Source: Vreelandella glaciei
Lineage (GTDB): Bacteria > Pseudomonadota > Gammaproteobacteria > Pseudomonadales > Halomonadaceae
Reading direction: 5' to 3'
DNA: 64,000 bases
Assembly: GCF_013415125.1 (NCBI RefSeq)
Contig: NZ_JACCDE010000024.1
Coordinates: 1 to 64,000, forward strand
Below the pieces are notes generated by a model that was not told the origin of the DNA, made no database searches, and was given only the letters and a program-made list of their open reading frames with translations. The translations under genes were made by a program, and so were the position numbers. Positions 60,933-64,000 of this stretch are shown here, piece after piece (position 1 is the stretch's first letter; every line of letters starts with the position of its first letter).

Positions 60933-61019
60933 TCAGATCCTCATTTGGCTCGAGCGCAGGGAGTGTCGTATCACCGATACCGAGCCGAACGACATGGCTG
61001 CGGCGGCGATGAAGAGAGC
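60933..61019 (-). pseudogene. Copper P-type ATPase C-terminal remnant
   Basis: A 28-codon stretch reads ALFIAAAAMSFGSVSVIRHS, then LRSSQMRI-stop. This matches the last helix and end of copper ATPases; the intact copA here ends [28 protein letters not shown]. The rest of the gene is gone. It lies directly downstream of the 61,022 paralogue, showing that a second copper ATPase gene once stood here. Confidence 0.7.
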
Positions 61020-61021
61020 AG

Positions 61022-61360
61022 TCAATGGCAACTCCATGGCTCCTTGCTGGCATTGTCCTTGATGTTCTGGTCGACGAACCGGTAGTGGTCTTCCTTGAAG
61101 CGCGTCCACCAGCCATGGCTGATCTCGATGGCGTGCCAGGCGAGGATCGCCTCGATATGGTCGATGCACAGCCGCGTCGCATCATAGGCCATACTGAGCT
61201 TGTGCTTCTCGGTGTCATAGGTGACTCGCTCGAGCCCGTATAGCCCATCGATCTCGTCCATGGCGACGCGTAACTCATCCTGATCGCAGGGCTCGAGCTT
61301 CAGCTTGCGAGTCACTAGATTGACCTCGGAGACGCCGAGGCGGTGTTCGTTCTTTGACAT
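61022..61360 (-). CDS. Small conserved protein, paralogue B
   Basis: The 112-aa protein is the second copy of the 46,406 family: EHRLGVSEVNLVTRKLKLEP, then YGLERVTYDTEKHKL, and EISHGWWTRFKEDHYRFVDQ at the end. Key Trp pair, His and the C-terminal PWSCH are kept. I chose ATG 61360, preceded by GGGAGAG, over 61444. It is next to a remnant of a copper ATPase, and the paralogue is in the copper ATPase cluster, so a metal-linked function is inferred. Confidence 0.7.
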   Translation of the reverse strand: MSKNEHRLGVSEVNLVTRKLKLEPCDQDELRVAMDEIDGLYGLERVTYDTEKHKLSMAYDATRLCIDHIEAILAWHAIEISHGWWTRFKEDHYRFVDQNIKDNASKEPWSCH

Positions 61361-61844
61361 ACGAAACTCTCCCTTCTGCCATTTCGTCATGCACGGGTAG
61401 ATCCACATCTGGTGGAAGTGCGGAGCATTGCCCGCCACCGACACCGAGCTGATCGCAATGACGATACTGATCTACTCCCCCTTCGGCCCAGGGCATCCTT
61501 GATGCCGTCGCCGGCCCTAGGCCTCTGGCGATACCTGGACGCTGGGAAGCCGCCGATTTGCTCGAAGCCTAAAGCCCTTGGGTAACGCAAAGGTCAAGCG
61601 AGTGGGGAGCACCAGGGTTGCGGATAGCTCCGAACCTTGATCGATGTCATGCAATTTCCGGTTTTGTGAGGCTCACCCCTAGCCTAGATGGCAAAGCTGA
61701 ACCAACCCTGAATGGGCGGAGCCTGTTGGGGCGTCATGTCATTGGGATGTCGGCTAGGCATGCCGGGTTAGGCGTCCCCGTACCCCATGCCAGAACCCCA
61801 TCATTGACGCTTCAAGCAGGGCGCTTGGCGGGGCTGAGACTCGG
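61361..61844. other. Gap without supportable genes
   Basis: A short frame exists on the plus strand (61618-61884), but it lacks a ribosome site and recognisable motifs. Base composition is mixed. Likely debris between metal genes and the TVP38-type gene. Confidence 0.5.
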
Positions 61845-62600
61845 CTACCCGAGATGCAGCCAGCGCCTTACGGTCGCGCGATAGCGCGCCGGAGCCGCCT
61901 TCCAGGCCAGGGGGAGCAGGGTGATGGTGCCGAGCGCGAGCACCGTGAGGCCCGCGCGGCGCAGATCGCTGGAGGCGAGCTCGTCACCGAAATGCGCCAG
62001 CAGGAAGCTCGCCGGAATGATCCCGAGCAGCGTCGCGACGGCAAAGCGCCAGGCCTTGAGGGGGGTGAGGCCGGCCGCGTAGCTGAGGACGTCGAAGGAC
62101 AGGAACGGCATCAGCCGGGTCGCGAAAACCGCGACCATCAGGGCATTCTGCGAGCCGATGAAACGGTGTAGCAGGTTTGGAGTAGGGCGCACGCCCAACC
62201 AGGTCCTCAGGGCGTCATATCCCAGCAGGCGGGCAATGGAGAAGGCGATCAGCGCCCCCGTGCCGGAGCCGATGGCGACATAGAGCGTCCCCCAGGCATG
62301 GCCATAGGCCGCGCCGGCGGCAAGCGCTATCGGGGCGCTGGGAATCGGGCTCATGACGATGGCCAGGGTCATCAGGCCGATGACCAGGACCGGCCCCAAC
62401 GGGCCAAGCCGTATCACTGCCTGCTCGAGGGTGTCGCCGGTCAGCAGGGTTTCCAGCGTCCCGGTGCGCCACAGCAGCAGGGTGGTGGCAAGGAAGGCGG
62501 CAAGCAGCCCAACGCCACACAGGATGCGCCGCCTCGAGGCTTGGGATAAGCGGGAAGGGGCGCCGTCTTCCGGCTTCTTCTGCCTGGCCATGTTTTCCAA
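61845..62600 (-). CDS. TVP38/TMEM64 (DedA-like) membrane protein
   Basis: The 251-aa protein has an initial soluble segment then several hydrophobic helices, with the family patterns SPIPSAPIALAAGAAYGHAW, GALIAFSIARLLGYDALRTW, ATRLMPFLSFDVLSYAAGLT and FRFAVATLLG-like AWRFAVATLLGIIPASFLLA. These proteins sit in the inner membrane and are thought to act in lipid transport or cell-envelope homeostasis. Sequence between its start and 62,802 shows no clear gene. Confidence 0.85.
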   Translation of the reverse strand: MENMARQKKPEDGAPSRLSQASRRRILCGVGLLAAFLATTLLLWRTGTLETLLTGDTLEQAVIRLGPLGPVLVIGLMTLAIVMSPIPSAPIALAAGAAYGHAWGTLYVAIGSGTGALIAFSIARLLGYDALRTWLGVRPTPNLLHRFIGSQNALMVAVFATRLMPFLSFDVLSYAAGLTPLKAWRFAVATLLGIIPASFLLAHFGDELASSDLRRAGLTVLALGTITLLPLAWKAAPARYRATVRRWLHLG

Positions 62601-62801
62601 TCCCGATCTCCCACGCTTGTCGTTGCACCCACTCGGCCTCCTTGGGGATGAATGACAGCCGGCTGGCAGATGCCATCAAAGCCCGAGCGCTTTCCTCATG
62701 CTGTGCCTGCTTCAGTGGACGAAGCCCCAGGGCGGTGGCAATCGCCAGTGGCACCTTCACGCCGAGCACCCACAGCGGCGCATGTTTTGTCCTGCTCGTC
62801 C

Positions 62802-63079
62802 TCAATGGCAGTCACGGGAGCAGAAAAAGTAGTCATGGCCATCGTGAACACTCGGCTTGGCCTGTTCGGTACTGACGGTTTTGCCACACACGGGATCCAC
62901 GTCTTCGGTGGGTGGAATCCAGTGCGGCCCCTCGGTAGTCGTCTGGCTCTCCTGCCTCTACCGTGTAGTCAACGGTGCTGCGGTGATTCTATGAGCCCAG
63001 GCACTATAGCCTGTGCAGCTCAGAAGAGGGGGCTTCAGGTGATTCCTGCCTGTGGCATGAACAGCACCAGCCTGTTCAT
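62802..63079 (-). pseudogene. Decayed copy of the YHS-domain gene
   Basis: The start reads MNRLVLFMPQAGIT, matching the 55,268 paralogue (MNELVYFMLWAGIIF), then stops. The end reads HWIPPTEDVDPVCGKTVS, TEQAKPSVHDGHDYFFCSRD, CH-stop, which is the YHS domain cut short compared with the copy at 55.3 kb. The middle is deleted or frameshifted. A MerR-type promoter still precedes it. Confidence 0.8.
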
Positions 63080-63142
63080 CGTCGCTGTCCTTTGCCGTCT
63101 GCCGTCAACCTATCGCCACGTTGCGAATGCGAGCTTGTTATC

Positions 63143-63174
63143 AGGATACAACCTATGGGTTGCTCAAGGGTAAA
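63143..63174 (-). promoter_or_regulatory. MerR-type promoter with 20-bp spacer, copy 3
   Basis: Minus-strand TTTACC (63174-63169) and TATCCT (63148-63143) are again 20 bp apart, with CTTGAGCAACCCATAGG between. It shares CCTTGRG and CCYAYAGGTT with copy 1. It lies 64 bases upstream of the YHS pseudogene start. The -35 has one mismatch to copies 1 and 2. Confidence 0.65.
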
Positions 63175-63495
63175 GTGAGGAAGTGGTTAAGGATTCTTTT
63201 CTTGACCCTTGTCAGCTGTCAGTCTGCGCAGCCAAGCTGAAATGGCGCTGAACATTGGGGGGTTGATTGTTGTTGGCCTAAAGGGTGTGGAAGCACAGCC
63301 ATTTTCTGAAGAAGGGTAAAGGGGGAAAGTGGGACGTCTTTATGCTTGATTCATGGCGGTAGATTGTGGGAATATTTTGACTTTTGTTCAGTATTGATAT
63401 TGGTTAATTGCGTGAAAGGAGTGAAAGAGATGCGAATGACTAAGAGTGCCTTTCAAAACCTTGAAAACCCCTTCAGTCATTCCTAGATTTTCGGT

Positions 63496-64000
63496 ATGGC
63501 TAAGAAAATCGTATCCGACGAACTCTGGTCCATTGTCGAGCCACTGCTGCCACCACCGACGCCCAGGCCACGCGGTGGCCGGCCTCCCATCTCCAATCGC
63601 GCAGCCTTGACGGGCATCCTGTTTGTGCTGCGCTCGGGCATTCCCTGGGAGATGCTGCCCCAGGAGATGGGCTGTGGCTCGGGTGTGACCTGCTGGCGAC
63701 GACTGCGTGACTGGCACGAGGCGGGCGTCTGGGAGCGTTTACATCGGACACTGCTGGAACACCTGCACCACGCTGAACAGCTTGACTGGGAGCGGGCTTG
63801 CATGGACAGCGCATCCATACAGGCAAAAAAGGGGGCTCAGCCATCGGCCCCAACCCGACAGACAGAGGAAGACCCGGTACAAAGCGCCATCTTCTGACCG
63901 ATCGTCAGGGGGTACCTCTGGCCATTCTGCTATCGGGAGCCAACATGAACGACAGTGTCCCTTTGGCGGCCTTGCTCGATAGCGTGCAGCCAGTGTCGTC
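63496..64000 (+). mobile_element. IS5-family transposase, cut by the window end
   Basis: ORF A (63496-63897) reads MAKKIVSDELWSIVEPLLPP, RPRGGRPPISNRAALTGILF and LRSGIPWEMLPQEMGCGSGV, the IS5/IS427-type N-terminus. At the run GCAAAAAAGGGGG (63824) the frame changes and ORF B continues as SAIGPNPTDRGRPGTKRHLL, TDRQGVPLAILLSGANMNDS to the edge. Two-frame IS5 elements make the full enzyme by frameshifting at such runs. The left end and terminal repeat could not be fixed; 63181-63495 holds no gene. Confidence 0.88.

Noticed and set aside
61618-61884. 88-codon plus-strand ORF
   Set aside because: No ribosome site, no motif, and it overlaps the minus-strand TVP38-type gene end.
63496-64000. IS5-type transposase as a pseudogene
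   Set aside because: The frame change occurs at an A/G run where this IS group normally frameshifts, so it may be functional.

Overview
The window joins two very different kinds of DNA. Positions 1 to about 29,550 have moderate GC and many short, overlapping or broken genes. They look like part of a conjugative element (ICE or plasmid). Positions about 29,550 to 63,200 are GC-rich, with long, tightly packed metabolic genes, nearly all on the minus strand up to about 56.4 kb. Na+/H+ antiport, a V-type ATPase, PHB synthesis and copper-handling genes suggest a gammaproteobacterium, perhaps a Halomonas-like halophile. That assignment is an inference; the window has no rRNA or marker gene to prove it.

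Element side: a coupled minus-strand operon (4840 to 167) encodes an F-type type IV secretion start: two small accessory proteins, an OmpA lipoprotein, an SSB-like protein, a lytic transglycosylase, TraA pilin, TraL, TraE and TraK. Next come a small protein with a sliding-clamp motif, a DUF4942 adenine methyltransferase and a TrfB/KorA-like regulator. Its probable operator recurs about 18 kb away at 25.0-25.1 kb. After a gene-poor stretch with stacked palindromes (10.2 kb) lie a shattered toxin-antitoxin remnant, a type III restriction-modification pair with a frameshifted mod, remnants of a YqaJ exonuclease and of umuC, an intact RES-Xre toxin-antitoxin pair, a frameshifted CoiA-like gene, an SRAP protein, several orphan small genes, an exported three-repeat protein, integrase-like and excisionase-like small genes, and a cluster of ATGTCGA repeats. 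The segment 26.9-29.5 kb carries an OGFr-domain gene, a broken gamma-glutamylcyclotransferase gene, a WYL regulator and a DUF2201 gene.

The boundary is visible at single-gene scale: the first ~50 codons of a V-ATPase subunit E gene are fused in frame to the DUF2201 gene. The V-ATPase operon (B, D, I, K, E-fragment) has no subunit A in the window and a frameshift in subunit I, so it is probably dead here.

Chromosomal or large-replicon side: an unusually long co-directional run (53.7 to 35.6 kb) goes copper P-type ATPase, DUF2933, isoprenylcysteine-methyltransferase-like protein, NhaA, orphan Rieske protein, DUF3141 protein, small conserved protein, AckA, Pta-like, PhaC, thiolase, alcohol dehydrogenase, SDR reductase, YHS protein, FAD oxidoreductase, FabI, CFA synthase. 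It would link polyhydroxyalkanoate turnover, substrate-level phosphorylation through acetyl-phosphate, Na+/H+ balance, membrane lipid modification and copper efflux. Further right are copper-associated small genes (SHOCT, DUF5676, YHS), LemA with two TPM-domain proteins, CcdA, a beta-propeller protein and a TVP38-type membrane protein. Three copies of a MerR-type promoter (20-bp spacer) precede metal-linked genes at 54.1, 55.7 and 63.1 kb. The last one drives only a decayed YHS gene copy. The window ends inside an IS5-family transposase.
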